A program made the translations under genes and the position numbers. The notes under the pieces are model-generated. The model did no database searches and was not told where the DNA came from. It saw only the letters and a list, made by a program, of their open reading frames with translations. A DNA stretch of 64,000 nt, from positions 1,922,001 through 1,986,000 of the forward strand of contig CP129482.1 in assembly GCA_030583925.1 (NCBI GenBank), written 5' to 3'. Source of the stretch: Anaerolineales bacterium (GTDB lineage Bacteria; Chloroflexota; Anaerolineae; Anaerolineales; Villigracilaceae). Positions within the stretch are counted from its first letter, which is position 1; every line of letters begins with the position of its first letter. Positions 52,299 to 61,901 of the stretch are shown here, piece after piece.

Positions 52299-54737
52299 TT
52301 AGGACTTGACTCTTTCGCCCTTCGGATCGAACAACGGCTCTTTGTGCACTTCTGCTTGAATCTCGATTCCAAAACATTCTAAAGTGACACGCGTTCCCAC
52401 TTTTGCGAGTTCAACAGGTAAATACGTGTATGCAATGGACTTGTTAATCGAGTACCCATATCCACCCGAGGTGACCCAGCCGACGACTTTGCCGTCGTAG
52501 CGAATCGGCTCACTGCCGAAGACAATCGTATTTGGGTCATCCAAAACAAGACAACACAATTTCTGCTTTATGCCTTCTGCCTTCTGTTTTATCAATGCCG
52601 CCTTGCCCATGAAATCAACTGATTTATTCAGCGCCACTGCAAAACCTAACCCCGCTTCGTACGGAGTGTAATCAGGCGTGATATCCGCGCTCCAGTAGCG
52701 ATAGCCTTTTTCCAGCCGCATGGACTCGATGGCTTTGTATCCCGCCGCGACCATGCCGAAGGGTTTACCTGCTTCCCAGAGCGTATCCCACAATTGTTCG
52801 CCATACTCCGACGGCGCGTAAAACTCCCAGCCGAGTTCGCCAACGTACGTGACGCGCAAAGCCAACGCGGGGACATTTCCAATCGTGATTTGTTTCGCCG
52901 TCATGTAAGGAAACGCTTCATTTGATACATTGTCTTTTGTGACCTTCTGCAAAATATCTCTGGCTTTCGGTCCCCACAAACCAAAGCATGTCCTTGCGGA
53001 TGTGATGTCGTTGATGTAGACAGTTCCATCCAGCGGCATGTATCTTCGCAGATGAGTCATGTCGTGCGTGCCAAAGGCTGTGCCAGTGACGATCTGAAAT
53101 CTGTCGCTCGCAAGCCGCGTCACGGTGAAGTCACATTCGATGCCGCCGCGCGCGTTGAGCATTTGCGTGTACGTCACCGCGCCGATGGGCTTGTCAATGT
53201 CGTTGGCGCATAACTTCTGCAAAAAGTCACACGCGCCTGGACCTTGAATTTCAATTTTCGAGAACGATGTTTCGTCGAACAAGCCTGCGGCTTCGCGCGT
53301 GGCGCGCGTCTCTGCGGCGATGGCGGAGGACCAATTATCGCGCGCCCAGCCCGAAAGGTCGGGAAGCGAAGCGGCTCTTGAGTCCTTTTCATTTGGAGCG
53401 AACCAGTTCGGGCGTTCCCATCCGCCTTTTTCGCCGAAGACCGCGCCCAAATCCTGCAAGCGGCGATACGCGGGCGAGACGCGCAATGGGCGCGCGGACT
53501 CACGTTCTTCATACGGCATGTGGATGTCGTAATATTTTGCGTAGGTTTCGATCGTGCGCGCGAGCGTGAACGATTGACTCGCATATTGATTTCCGAAACG
53601 GCGCGCGTCGAGTTTCCACATGTCCCACTCGGGATGACCATCAATGATCCACTCCGCCATCGCTTTGCCGATGCCGCCCGCGCCCGCGATGCCATGCGCG
53701 CAAAACGCGCACGCCACCCAAAAGCCGCGCACTGAAGTTGGTCCGAGCAGATATTCCGAATCGGGTGTGAAGCCTTCGGGTCCGTTGAGCAGTTGCACGA
53801 TCTCGACGCTTTCCATGGATGGCACGCGCTTGATAATATTTTCCATCAACGGCGTGAAGCGATCCCAATCGGGTTCGAGTAATTTAAAATTCCAATCTTG
53901 CGGCGCTCCGTCGAGTCCCCACGGCGCGGGCTGTCGTTCATATCCGCCTGCGACCATGCCGCTGTCACTGCCACGAAAATAAACAAGGTTATCGGGGTCT
54001 CGCATCGTCGGCATCGTCTGCGGTTGATCCTTCACTGGCTTGGTAATGAGATACAAATGCGCCATCGGGATGATCGGCAGACTCAGCCCCACCATGTTCG
54101 CGATGACGTTGCCCCACAATCCCGCCGCGTTGATGACGACCTCGGTTCTTATCTCGCCTTTGTCTGTTATCACACCCCGAACCTCATTCCCGCTTACATC
54201 GATTCCCGTCACGCGCGTGTTGAGCATGAACTTTGCGCCGCGACTCTTCGCTCCCGCCGCGAGCGCGTTCGTCAATCCCGTCGGGTCGATCTGTCCATCG
54301 GTGGGGAGGTGGACTCCACCTTTGACATCTTTCAACGACATCAACGGAAATAATTCCTGACATTCTTTTGGCGAAATAATTTCAAGCGGCATCCCAAACG
54401 CTTTGGAATACCCCACCACGCGTTTGAGCTCCTCCAGCCGCGCATCCGACGATGCGATTCGCAAACTGCCGACTTCGTTCCAGCCTGGGTCAACGCCTGT
54501 TTCATTTTTGAGTCGACGATACAAGTCCGTGCTGTACCGCATCATCTTGGTGAGACTGGAAGATGTGCGAAGTTGCCCGACCAAGCCAGCGGAATGAAAT
54601 GTCGAGCCGCTGGTCAGTTCGTGGCGTTCGATGATGACGATATCTTTCCATCCCATTTGCGTGAGGTGATAGGCAATGCTCGCCCCGCCGACTCCTCCGC
54701 CGATGATGACTGCTTGTGCGTGTTGTGGTAATTCCAT
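52299..54737 (-). CDS. FAD-dependent oxidoreductase with GcvT domains (dimethylglycine/sarcosine dehydrogenase-like)
   Basis: 812 residues. The N-terminal DAO domain has VIIGGGVGGASIAYHL and, near residue 47, SGSTFHSAGL with the His that binds FAD covalently in this family. An FAO central domain follows, then a GcvT aminomethyltransferase domain (from about 460; GAVTYTQMLNARGGIECDF, TYVGELGWEFYAPSEYG) and the GcvT C-terminal barrel (VGWVTSGGYGYSI). Members demethylate N-methylglycines and pass one-carbon units to tetrahydrofolate. AAAGGAA supports the ATG at 54737; the frame upstream has no matching sequence. A choline-kinase-like gene lies upstream. Confidence 0.92.
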   Translation of the reverse strand: MELPQHAQAVIIGGGVGGASIAYHLTQMGWKDIVIIERHELTSGSTFHSAGLVGQLRTSSSLTKMMRYSTDLYRRLKNETGVDPGWNEVGSLRIASSDARLEELKRVVGYSKAFGMPLEIISPKECQELFPLMSLKDVKGGVHLPTDGQIDPTGLTNALAAGAKSRGAKFMLNTRVTGIDVSGNEVRGVITDKGEIRTEVVINAAGLWGNVIANMVGLSLPIIPMAHLYLITKPVKDQPQTMPTMRDPDNLVYFRGSDSGMVAGGYERQPAPWGLDGAPQDWNFKLLEPDWDRFTPLMENIIKRVPSMESVEIVQLLNGPEGFTPDSEYLLGPTSVRGFWVACAFCAHGIAGAGGIGKAMAEWIIDGHPEWDMWKLDARRFGNQYASQSFTLARTIETYAKYYDIHMPYEERESARPLRVSPAYRRLQDLGAVFGEKGGWERPNWFAPNEKDSRAASLPDLSGWARDNWSSAIAAETRATREAAGLFDETSFSKIEIQGPGACDFLQKLCANDIDKPIGAVTYTQMLNARGGIECDFTVTRLASDRFQIVTGTAFGTHDMTHLRRYMPLDGTVYINDITSARTCFGLWGPKARDILQKVTKDNVSNEAFPYMTAKQITIGNVPALALRVTYVGELGWEFYAPSEYGEQLWDTLWEAGKPFGMVAAGYKAIESMRLEKGYRYWSADITPDYTPYEAGLGFAVALNKSVDFMGKAALIKQKAEGIKQKLCCLVLDDPNTIVFGSEPIRYDGKVVGWVTSGGYGYSINKSIAYTYLPVELAKVGTRVTLECFGIEIQAEVHKEPLFDPKGERVKS

Positions 54738-54817
54738 GTGTGGTGATTTCCTTTGTGGGTGTTTGAGAATGAGTTCGTGGGGCGTGGACCGTGAAAGCGT
54801 GAGGCGAGGTGATGGGA

Positions 54818-55204
54818 TTATTCGTCGGTGCGAGGCATCCACTTGTTGGGTTGAGACATCATGATGGAGAGTTGACTGCAAATATGGTCGTAGTGGTCGG
54901 CGAGTTTTTTATGCTGTTCGTTGGTCAGGTAGCCGAAGTGTAATGCAAAATCAAGCCAGACGGATGTTTCGGTGGCTTCCGAGTCGGAGTCGGTTAATTT
55001 ACTGACGAAGTTTTTCGGGTACTTGCGCCTTCGCCATGCCTCTGCGATGTTGGCGCATACTGAACGGGACGAACGCCTGATCTGGTCGGTGAGGCTGAAT
55101 TTTTCTTCGGATGGGAATTTCTTCGTCACTTCATAGATCTGTGTTGCCGATTCGAATGCCAGTTGATACACCCGTAACTCACGATGCGATTTTGCGATAG
55201 CCAT
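54818..55204 (-). CDS. Four-helix-bundle protein (23S rRNA-associated/IVP type)
   Basis: 128 residues from the ATG at 55204, which follows an AAGGAGG Shine-Dalgarno. Typical segments are HRELRVYQLAFESATQIYEV, KFPSEEKFSLTDQIRRSSRS, VCANIAEAWRRR and FALHFGYLTNEQ. Such proteins form a family first noted in 23S rRNA intervening sequences, but many are free-standing genes of unknown role. It sits between the flavoprotein and phosphotransferase genes on the same strand. Confidence 0.9.
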   Translation of the reverse strand: MAIAKSHRELRVYQLAFESATQIYEVTKKFPSEEKFSLTDQIRRSSRSVCANIAEAWRRRKYPKNFVSKLTDSDSEATETSVWLDFALHFGYLTNEQHKKLADHYDHICSQLSIMMSQPNKWMPRTDE

Positions 55205-55264
55205 TTCTTCCTCCTTTTGGGAATACATGATTGGTTGGTCGAAACTTCATACTCTACATTACTT

Positions 55265-55341
55265 GCCTCACGCTCCACGCCCAATTCGCCTCACGCTCCA
55301 CGCCCAATTCGCCTCACGCTCCACGCTCAATTCGCCTCACG
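55265..55341. repeat. 23-bp tandem repeat, 3.3 copies
   Basis: Unit GCCTCACGCTCCACGCC followed by CAATTC. Copies lie at 55265-55287, 55288-55310 and 55311-55333, plus an 8-base partial; the third has one change. It sits between the phosphotransferase stop and the four-helix-bundle gene. Copies are directly adjacent with no spacers. Confidence 0.92.
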
Positions 55342-55343
55342 TT

Positions 55344-56240
55344 TCAAACTTCCTTTAGCCACATTTGATAATCGCCCCCACTCGTCCTCGCCTCAAACCT
55401 CTCAAAATACTTCTGCCCGTACCCTTCGTAATCAAAATCCAATTTCGATACGCCGCGCTGGACTTGCGCCCACATTGCCTCTCTCAAATCGGACATAATC
55501 TTCATCAGTTTTTGATGCGCGCGTTGCGAGTCGGTTGGTTGACCGAAGTAGGCTTTGAGCAAGATTTCATCCTGCCCATCGTTGAACTCGTGTTGCACGG
55601 CGAAGTTTCCCAAATCAAAGAAGATGTCGCCCATGCCGCCGTATTCCCAATCTAAAATCACGATGCGCGTGCCATCGTCAATGAAGTTGCCGTTGAGGAG
55701 ATCGTTGTGGCAGGGACGGAGGGCGAGCGGTTCACGCGCGTACATCGCTTTTTCGATTTCCGAAGACTTTTCGAGATACCAGTCCATTTTCGCGGGGAGT
55801 TTGACGTTGAAACTCTCTGCCGTCTTGCGATAGTCTTCAGCCACGCGGAAAGGGGAGAAGTAGCCTGGGAATTTTCCGATGGCGTGATAGGACTTCATCG
55901 AAGCGACGACGCGCTTGATATTCTCTTCCGTTCCAATCTCTTCGGCGGACATCCCTTTGCCAGACACGAACTGCGCGACGATGAAACCCTCGGGGGCGAG
56001 AAAGGCGACAGGGTCTGGGGCAACTCCACTCTGCGCGGCGAGGCGGGAGCATTCGTATTCCACCGCGCGGTCGATGCCGAGATATTTCGTCTCGTTGCCG
56101 CCCATCCGCAAGACGAAGGATTCTCCGTCTGCGGTGATCTTATAATTCTTGTTGGTGATGCCGCCAGTCAACTCGCTGACTTCGAGCGATTTGGCAGATG
56201 CAAATTGCGGAACGCGTTGGAGGATTGGTTGTACGTCCAT
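55344..56240 (-). CDS. Choline/ethanolamine-kinase-like phosphotransferase
   Basis: 298 residues. The catalytic loop is RPCHNDLLNGNFIDDG near residue 175 and the metal-binding motif is ILDWEYGGMGDIFFDLGNF near 197, both typical of choline/ethanolamine kinases within the APH fold. The phosphate acceptor could be choline, ethanolamine or another small alcohol. GAGG serves as Shine-Dalgarno. It precedes the four-helix-bundle and flavoprotein genes on the same strand and diverges from aapJ. Confidence 0.87.
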   Translation of the reverse strand: MDVQPILQRVPQFASAKSLEVSELTGGITNKNYKITADGESFVLRMGGNETKYLGIDRAVEYECSRLAAQSGVAPDPVAFLAPEGFIVAQFVSGKGMSAEEIGTEENIKRVVASMKSYHAIGKFPGYFSPFRVAEDYRKTAESFNVKLPAKMDWYLEKSSEIEKAMYAREPLALRPCHNDLLNGNFIDDGTRIVILDWEYGGMGDIFFDLGNFAVQHEFNDGQDEILLKAYFGQPTDSQRAHQKLMKIMSDLREAMWAQVQRGVSKLDFDYEGYGQKYFERFEARTSGGDYQMWLKEV

Positions 56241-56272
56241 ACTAGACCTCGGTGATGGGCAGTGCGGCTTCG

Positions 56273-56280
56273 ATTATACT
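56273..56280. promoter_or_regulatory. Overlapping divergent -10 boxes (phosphotransferase / aapJ)
   Basis: ATTATACT gives TATAAT on the minus strand (56273-56278), 32 bases before the phosphotransferase ATG, and TATACT on the plus strand (56275-56280), about 205 bases before aapJ. -35 elements are weak on both sides. The plus-strand box is the less certain of the two. Confidence 0.4.
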
Positions 56281-56486
56281 TTTGTTTTGAAACGCGTTTG
56301 CCTAAACGAGCGCGTATTTGTACACGCGAATTCCCTCGCGAAGTTTTCGATTTTGCCTTGCTTTTTTCTGAAAAATGAATTAAAAACCTTTTTATACGGA
56401 AGGAGGTGTTGTCCAACGCTTACTGGTTGAAAGACTTGTTCGGTATTTCAGCAGTTCAAAATTAAAAATTTCTCAAAGGAGGAGAA

Positions 56487-57611
56487 ATGCGTAAGACCTA
56501 CACTATCTTTACTTTGCTTGTGCTATTTGCTCTGGCGCTTTCCGCGTGCGGAAGCGCCGCTCCCGCGCCGTCTGGCGAGACAGTGACCGTGAAGGAAACT
56601 GTCGTTGTCGAAGTGACATCTGCGGCGGCGCCCCCAGTTGTAGCGCCCGCCGGCTATGGCGTGACCCTTGAAGCCGTGAAGGCTCGCGGTCATTTGGTCT
56701 GCGGTTCGAACTCGCAGGTGCCTGGCTTCGGTTACGTAGATGCGAACGGCAACTTTGCTGGCATTGACGTGGATTACTGCCGCGCTCTCGCCGCCGCCAT
56801 CTTCGGCGATGCAACCAAAGTGGAATTCCGCCCGGTGACTGCCGCCGAGCGTTTCACCGCTCTGCAATCCGGTGAAATTGACGTTCTCAGCCGCAACACC
56901 ACCTGGTCGCTTGTTCGCGACACCGAATTGGGCGGCAACTTCGTGCATACCACGTTCTATGATGGTCAAGGCATGATGGTTCCCAAAGACAGCGGATTCA
57001 CCACGCTTCAAGACCTGGACGGCGGCACGATCTGCGTTCAGACCGGCACAACCACCGAACTCAACCTCGCCGATGTGATGGCGTCGTTGGGCGTGAGCTA
57101 CACCCCTGCCGTGTTTGAAGATGCCGACGCTACCTTTGCCGCGTATTCCGAAGGTCGTTGCGATGCGGTCACCACCGACAAATCCGGTTTGGTTTCCCGC
57201 CGCTCGGTTCTGCCTGATCCGGCTGCCCACGTTATCATGGATGTGACCATGTCGAAGGAACCGCTCGGACCGATGGTCCGCCACGGCGACGATCAATGGT
57301 TCGACATCGCTCAGTGGACGGTCTTCGCGTTGTTCGCCGGTGAAGAGTTCAACATCACCTCCGCCAATGTGGATGATGTGCTCGCCAGCGCCACCGCGCC
57401 CGAAGTGCGCCGCATGTTGGGTCTCGAAGGAGACTTGGGCTTGAAATTGGGCTTGACCAACGAATGGGCCTACAACATCCTCAAGCAAGTCGGCAACTAC
57501 GAGGAAGTGTACAACCGCAACCTCGGTCCCGACACCCCGACCTACATCCCGCGCGGCTACAACAGCCTGTACACCGAAGGCGGCTTGCTCTACGCTCCGC
57601 CGTTCCGCTAG
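56487..57611 (+). CDS. aapJ: General L-amino acid ABC transporter, substrate-binding lipoprotein AapJ
   Basis: 374 residues. A lipoprotein signal peptide ends in ALALSACGS. The mature protein matches AapJ: RGHLVCGSNSQVPGFGYVDA, FAGIDVDYCRALAAAIFGD, DVLSRNTTWSLVRDTELGG and GTICVQTGTTTELNLAD. It binds amino acids outside the membrane and delivers them to AapQM. A very strong AAAGGAGGAGAA precedes the ATG. A long leader (about 200 bases) and a hairpin after the gene suggest that it is made in excess over the permeases. Confidence 0.94.
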   Translation: MRKTYTIFTLLVLFALALSACGSAAPAPSGETVTVKETVVVEVTSAAAPPVVAPAGYGVTLEAVKARGHLVCGSNSQVPGFGYVDANGNFAGIDVDYCRALAAAIFGDATKVEFRPVTAAERFTALQSGEIDVLSRNTTWSLVRDTELGGNFVHTTFYDGQGMMVPKDSGFTTLQDLDGGTICVQTGTTTELNLADVMASLGVSYTPAVFEDADATFAAYSEGRCDAVTTDKSGLVSRRSVLPDPAAHVIMDVTMSKEPLGPMVRHGDDQWFDIAQWTVFALFAGEEFNITSANVDDVLASATAPEVRRMLGLEGDLGLKLGLTNEWAYNILKQVGNYEEVYNRNLGPDTPTYIPRGYNSLYTEGGLLYAPPFR

Positions 57612-57624
57612 ACCATTTGAACCT

Positions 57625-57657
57625 ATGGAGGGCGGGGAGTTTCTCCCTGCCCTCCAT
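57625..57657 (+). terminator. Hairpin between aapJ and aapQ (probable partial terminator)
   Basis: ATGGAGGGC (57625-57633) pairs with GCCCTCCAT (57649-57657), with an inner GGGAG/CTCCC helix, followed by CTTTATATA. Its place after the binding-protein gene fits a read-through terminator or 3'-end stabiliser that raises AapJ above the permeases. Confidence 0.75.
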
Positions 57658-57679
57658 CTTTATATACTAGCCAACCCTC

Positions 57680-58864
57680 ATGCAACGCGACGCACAACCT
57701 CAGCAGACCGCCATCCCTTTCTGGCGCGACGAACGCATTCTCAAAGTTTTGGGGCAGATCGCGTTCGTGGCTCTGGTACTCTTCGTCGGGTCGCTGATCT
57801 ATCAGAACATGCAGGCGGGGCTGGCACGTTTGGGGATGAAAATAAGTTATTCGTTCTTCGACGGCACATCCGGTTTCGATCTGGCTGAAACGGCTTTTCC
57901 ATACGACCGCAACTCCACATACTGGCAGGCATTCCTCGCGGGGTTACTCAACACTTTGCAAGTCAGCATTGTCGGCATTGTTTTTGCCACCATCCTTGGC
58001 GTGATCCTCGGCGTGGCGCGCCTCTCCACCAATTTCATCATCAACCGCATCGCCGCGTTCTACCTCGAACTCATCCGCAATCTTTCTCTGCTGGTCTTTT
58101 TGATCTTCTGGTATCTCGGCGTCTTCCTCAAACTCCCGCGCGTTCAAAACGCCGTCACTTGGCCCGGGGATATCATTTTGACGAATCGCGGCGTCGGGAT
58201 TCCGTGGGGGATACCCACCGAATCCTTTCCGACCTTTCGGCTGATCCTGCTCTTCGGCATTATTCTCGCCTTCGTCGTTTTCTTCTCCCTGCGCGCCTAC
58301 AGCCGCCGCACAGGCCGCGCCCCGTTGACCCTCCTGTGGAGTTTCGTCACGCTCCTGCTCGTCGGCGTCGTAGGCTGGTTTGTTTTGCCCATGAAGCCCC
58401 TTATCCTTGACCTTGCTTTCGTCAAAGGCTTGAATCTTTCAGGCGGAAAAATCCTCACGCCCGAATTTATGGCATTGACATCGGGTCTGGTCTTGTATAC
58501 CGGCGCGTTTATCGGCGAAGTGGTGCGAGCGGGAATCCAATCGGTGTCGAAGGGGCAGGTGGAAGCCTCGCGCGCCTTGGGATTGAATCGCTTTCAAACC
58601 CTGCGGCTGATCGTGTTCCCGCAAGCCTTGCGCGTCATCATCCCTCCGTTGACCAGCCAGTATTTGAATCTGGTCAAGAACTCGTCGCTTGCGATTGCCG
58701 TCGGTTACCCCGATCTTTTCTATGTTTCCAACACCATCCAGAATCAAACCGGGCGGGCAGTGGAAATGATTTCCCTCGTGATGTTGGTGTACCTCAGCCT
58801 CAGCCTGCTTACGTCGGTGTTGATGAACTGGTACAACCAACGTATCAAATTGGTGGAGCGTTAA
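57680..58864 (+). CDS. aapQ: General L-amino acid ABC transporter permease AapQ
   Basis: 394 residues. An N-terminal TM segment, the AapQ-type loop RLGMKISYSFFDGTSGFDLAE and a long set of TM helices are visible. The permease EAA-type loop is VEASRALGLNRFQTLRLIVFPQAL. YFLELIRNLSLL-like sequence (AFYLELIRNLSLLVFLIFWY) marks the first permease half. It pairs with AapM in the membrane. The gene ends one base before aapM. Confidence 0.93.
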   Translation: MQRDAQPQQTAIPFWRDERILKVLGQIAFVALVLFVGSLIYQNMQAGLARLGMKISYSFFDGTSGFDLAETAFPYDRNSTYWQAFLAGLLNTLQVSIVGIVFATILGVILGVARLSTNFIINRIAAFYLELIRNLSLLVFLIFWYLGVFLKLPRVQNAVTWPGDIILTNRGVGIPWGIPTESFPTFRLILLFGIILAFVVFFSLRAYSRRTGRAPLTLLWSFVTLLLVGVVGWFVLPMKPLILDLAFVKGLNLSGGKILTPEFMALTSGLVLYTGAFIGEVVRAGIQSVSKGQVEASRALGLNRFQTLRLIVFPQALRVIIPPLTSQYLNLVKNSSLAIAVGYPDLFYVSNTIQNQTGRAVEMISLVMLVYLSLSLLTSVLMNWYNQRIKLVER

Positions 58865-58865
58865 G

Positions 58866-60062
58866 ATGACGAAACTCGAATCCGCTCTGCCGCCTGTCAC
58901 CGAACGTTCCAACTTCCTGCGTTGGATGCGGAAGAACTTATTCGGCTCTTGGGTCGACTCGCTGTTAACCGTGCTAGGCGTGTTGATCGCGTATTGGGCG
59001 GTCAAAGGTTTTCTGACTTGGGCGTTGACAACCGCGCGCTGGGAAGTGATCTCGGCAAACATGCGGTTGCTATTGATCGGACAATATCCCATTGAGCAGG
59101 CGTATCGGTTGTGGTTGTGGCTGGCGTTTCTGCTCTTCCTGGCGGGCAATTCGCTTGGGATCTGGGCGCGTTCATCACGATACGCCCCGCTCTTGTTGTG
59201 TGTTCCGGCCGCGCTGGCGTTGATGCCGTTTGGGGCTGAGCAGAAGCAATGGCTCGTCGTGTTGACGTTGGTGGGGCTGATCGGCTGGGGCATTGGGAGA
59301 ACCAGGCCCCACGTCTTGAAAAGAAGCGTGATCGCCGGGTGGGTCATTTCTCTCCCGATCATCGTCATCCTCACCTACGGATTGTCGAAATCTGAAACCG
59401 CGATTATGCCCATCGTTCGCACGAACTTGTGGGGCGGATTGTTGCTCACGTTCCTGCTGACGGTCGTTGGAATTTTGTTTTCATTCCCGATCGGAGTGGT
59501 TCTAGCGCTGGGTCGCCGCTCGAAACTGCCCATCGTTCGCTGGTTCAGCGTGGCGTACATCGAATTGGTGCGCGGCGTGCCGTTGATCACGATCCTATTC
59601 ATGGCGCAGTTGATGCTGCCGCTCTTCCTGCCTGAAGGCTGGACGTTGGATCGTGTGTTGCGCGCCATGGTGGGGATTACGCTGTTCAGCGCGGCATATC
59701 TGGCGGAGAATGTGCGCGGCGGCTTGCAAGCCATCCCGCGCGGGCAATATGAAGCGGCAGAAGCGCTAGGGCTGAGCGGCGTGCAAACCATGATTTTTAT
59801 CATCCTGCCGCAGGCGTTGCGTTTGATCATTCCGATCCTAGTGGGGCAGTTCATTGCAGTGTTCAAGGATACTTCGCTGGTGGCGATCGTAGGGTTGTTG
59901 GATTTGGTGGGCATCGCTCGAACCGTTCTAGCGCAACCGCAGTTTTTAGGTTTGCAACGCGAAGTATATGCGTTCATTTCTTTGTTATTTTGGGTGTTGA
60001 GTTACGGCATGTCGTATTTGAGCCAGCAGTTGGAAGTAAGTCTGGGCGTTGGAAAGCGCTAA
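58866..60062 (+). CDS. aapM: General L-amino acid ABC transporter permease AapM
   Basis: 398 residues. Several N-terminal TM helices precede the permease core (GGLLLTFLLTVVGILFSFPI, YIELVRGVPLITILFMAQ). The EAA loop is YEAAEALGLSGVQTMIFIILPQAL. The gene follows aapQ after one base and precedes aapP by 20 bases, so the three are cotranslated from one mRNA. Confidence 0.93.
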   Translation: MTKLESALPPVTERSNFLRWMRKNLFGSWVDSLLTVLGVLIAYWAVKGFLTWALTTARWEVISANMRLLLIGQYPIEQAYRLWLWLAFLLFLAGNSLGIWARSSRYAPLLLCVPAALALMPFGAEQKQWLVVLTLVGLIGWGIGRTRPHVLKRSVIAGWVISLPIIVILTYGLSKSETAIMPIVRTNLWGGLLLTFLLTVVGILFSFPIGVVLALGRRSKLPIVRWFSVAYIELVRGVPLITILFMAQLMLPLFLPEGWTLDRVLRAMVGITLFSAAYLAENVRGGLQAIPRGQYEAAEALGLSGVQTMIFIILPQALRLIIPILVGQFIAVFKDTSLVAIVGLLDLVGIARTVLAQPQFLGLQREVYAFISLLFWVLSYGMSYLSQQLEVSLGVGKR

Positions 60063-60082
60063 ATTTATCGAGGATTTGAAAT

Positions 60083-60826
60083 ATGGCAGACGAACCGATC
60101 ATCAAAGTGCAGGACGTTCATAAATGGTATGGAAACTTCCACGCGTTGAATGGGATTAACATGGAAGTCCAACGGCGGGAGGTGATCGTCATCTTTGGTC
60201 CCTCAGGTTCGGGAAAATCTACGTTTATCCGAACGTTGAACCGCCTCGAAGAACACCAGCGCGGGACGATCATTGTGGATGGCATCGAGTTAAGTCACGA
60301 TGTCCGTAATATCGAGCAGATCCGCAGTGAGATGGGCATGGTTTTTCAGCAATTCAATCTGTTTCCGCATTTGACGGTGATGCAAAATATCACTCTTGCG
60401 CCCATTCAGGTCCGCAAATGGTCGAAGCAAAAATCGGAAGAGATCGCCATGCAATTGCTCGAACGTGTTGGCATCCCCGAACAGGCAGGAAAGTATCCGG
60501 GTCAACTCTCCGGTGGACAACAACAGCGCGTAGCCATTGCGAGGTCGCTGGCGATGCAGCCGAAGATCATGCTGTTCGATGAGCCGACTTCCGCGCTCGA
60601 CCCTGAAATGATCAAAGAAGTGTTGGACGTGATGACCGAGCTTGCCAAATCGGGTATGACCATCCTCGCGGTGACTCACGAGATGGGCTTCGCCCGCGCT
60701 GTAGCGGATCGGATGATCTTTTTCGATAAAGGTGAAATTGTGGAGCAGGGAACGCCCGAGCAGATCTTCAAGGACCCCAAAGAGGATCGGACGAAGTTGT
60801 TTTTATCGCAGATTTTGAGGCATTAA
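60083..60826 (+). CDS. aapP: General L-amino acid ABC transporter ATP-binding protein AapP
   Basis: 247 residues. Walker [10 protein letters not shown] (near residue 39), Q loop [10 protein letters not shown], signature [16 protein letters not shown], Walker [15 protein letters not shown] and switch His in AVTHEMGFA are all intact. It drives uptake by AapQM. Its last 24 bases overlap the 3' end of the convergent fni gene. Confidence 0.95.
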   Translation: MADEPIIKVQDVHKWYGNFHALNGINMEVQRREVIVIFGPSGSGKSTFIRTLNRLEEHQRGTIIVDGIELSHDVRNIEQIRSEMGMVFQQFNLFPHLTVMQNITLAPIQVRKWSKQKSEEIAMQLLERVGIPEQAGKYPGQLSGGQQQRVAIARSLAMQPKIMLFDEPTSALDPEMIKEVLDVMTELAKSGMTILAVTHEMGFARAVADRMIFFDKGEIVEQGTPEQIFKDPKEDRTKLFLSQILRH

Positions 60827-61840
60827 TTTCTCTGCGATTAATCCACCCAATGTTTCGACACCTGTTGCAAACATCGTCACTTCGATCTGTCGCTTCGTCA
60901 GCTTTATCATTTCCATTGCTTGATCCGTTGAAACTGCCGCGGCTTTGAGGAAGTTTCCTGCCATGCCGCCCAATGTCGCGCCGAGGGCGATGCATTTGGC
61001 GATGTCGAGTCCGTCTTTGATGCCGCCGCTGGCGAAGACGGTCATTTCGGGGACGGCTTTCTTGACATTCAAAATGGATTCGGCGGTAGGGATTCCCCAG
61101 CCGACGAACGTCGCGGCGAGTTGACGGGTGAATTCGTCGGGTGCGCGGTGCATTTCCACTTGGGACCAGCTCGTGCCGCCCGCGCCTGCCACGTCAATGG
61201 CGCTGACTCCGCAATCGGCTAATATCTTTGCCGTCGGTTCTGAAATTCCCCAGCCGACTTCTTTTGCGACAACAGGCACTTGGATCTGTTTGCAAACTTC
61301 TTCGATTCTTTTTGCAAGACCTTCAAAGTTCGTATCGCCCGCGTCTTGTACTGCCTCTTGCACTGGATTCAAGTGGAGAATTAACGCGTCGGCTTGAATC
61401 ATGTCTACGGCGCGGCGGCAGTGGTCAATGGTGTAGCCGTAGTTGAGTTGAACCGCGCCGAGGTTGGCGAACAATAAAATGTCGGGCGCGACGCGGCGCA
61501 CTTGAAACGTCCGCGCTTGGTTGGGGTGTTCGATGGCGGCACGTTGACTGCCGACTCCCATGGCGATCTTCATTTCTTGCGCGGCTTCGGCGAGACGCAG
61601 GTTGATGGTCTCGGCTTCGGTTGTGCCGCCTGTCATCGAAGAGATGAGGAGGGGAGCCGCTAGACGCTTGCGAAACAGCTCCACCGTCGTATCGATGCGG
61701 TTTAAGTCCAGTTCGGGTAACGCCTCGTGGGTGAAGCGGTAGTTCTCAAGTCCTGTGGTCAGCGCGGAACGGACATCCTGCTCTAAATTGATCTTAATGT
61801 GGTCGGCTTTTCGTTGGTCAATCGGCGCAACTTTTGACAT
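60803..61840 (-). CDS. fni: Type 2 isopentenyl-diphosphate delta-isomerase
   Basis: 345 residues. The FMN- and NADPH-dependent enzyme interconverts isopentenyl and dimethylallyl diphosphate. Recognisable parts are [70 protein letters not shown] and [15 protein letters not shown]. An AAGGA Shine-Dalgarno precedes the ATG. It is convergent and overlapping with aapP and divergent from the acyl carrier protein gene. It supplies the polyprenyl synthase encoded at 48 kb. Confidence 0.95.
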   Translation of the reverse strand: MSKVAPIDQRKADHIKINLEQDVRSALTTGLENYRFTHEALPELDLNRIDTTVELFRKRLAAPLLISSMTGGTTEAETINLRLAEAAQEMKIAMGVGSQRAAIEHPNQARTFQVRRVAPDILLFANLGAVQLNYGYTIDHCRRAVDMIQADALILHLNPVQEAVQDAGDTNFEGLAKRIEEVCKQIQVPVVAKEVGWGISEPTAKILADCGVSAIDVAGAGGTSWSQVEMHRAPDEFTRQLAATFVGWGIPTAESILNVKKAVPEMTVFASGGIKDGLDIAKCIALGATLGGMAGNFLKAAAVSTDQAMEMIKLTKRQIEVTMFATGVETLGGLIAEKLMPQNLR

Positions 61841-61869
61841 GGGGCAGTGTTCCTTCGGTTGAAATCAAG

Positions 61870-61875
61870 TACAAT
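61870..61875 (+). promoter_or_regulatory. Candidate -10 box of the acyl carrier protein gene
   Basis: TACAAT lies 26 bases before the ATG at 61902. Unlike the leaderless cases, a strong GAGGAGG Shine-Dalgarno follows, so this is a normal short leader. No clear -35 was found. Confidence 0.45.
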
Positions 61876-61901
61876 TGCAAAAATTCTCTGAGGAGGTTGT
61901 C

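Noticed and set aside
55265..55341. Possible CRISPR array
   Set aside because: The repeats are directly adjacent with no spacers, and no cas genes are nearby. It is a simple tandem repeat.
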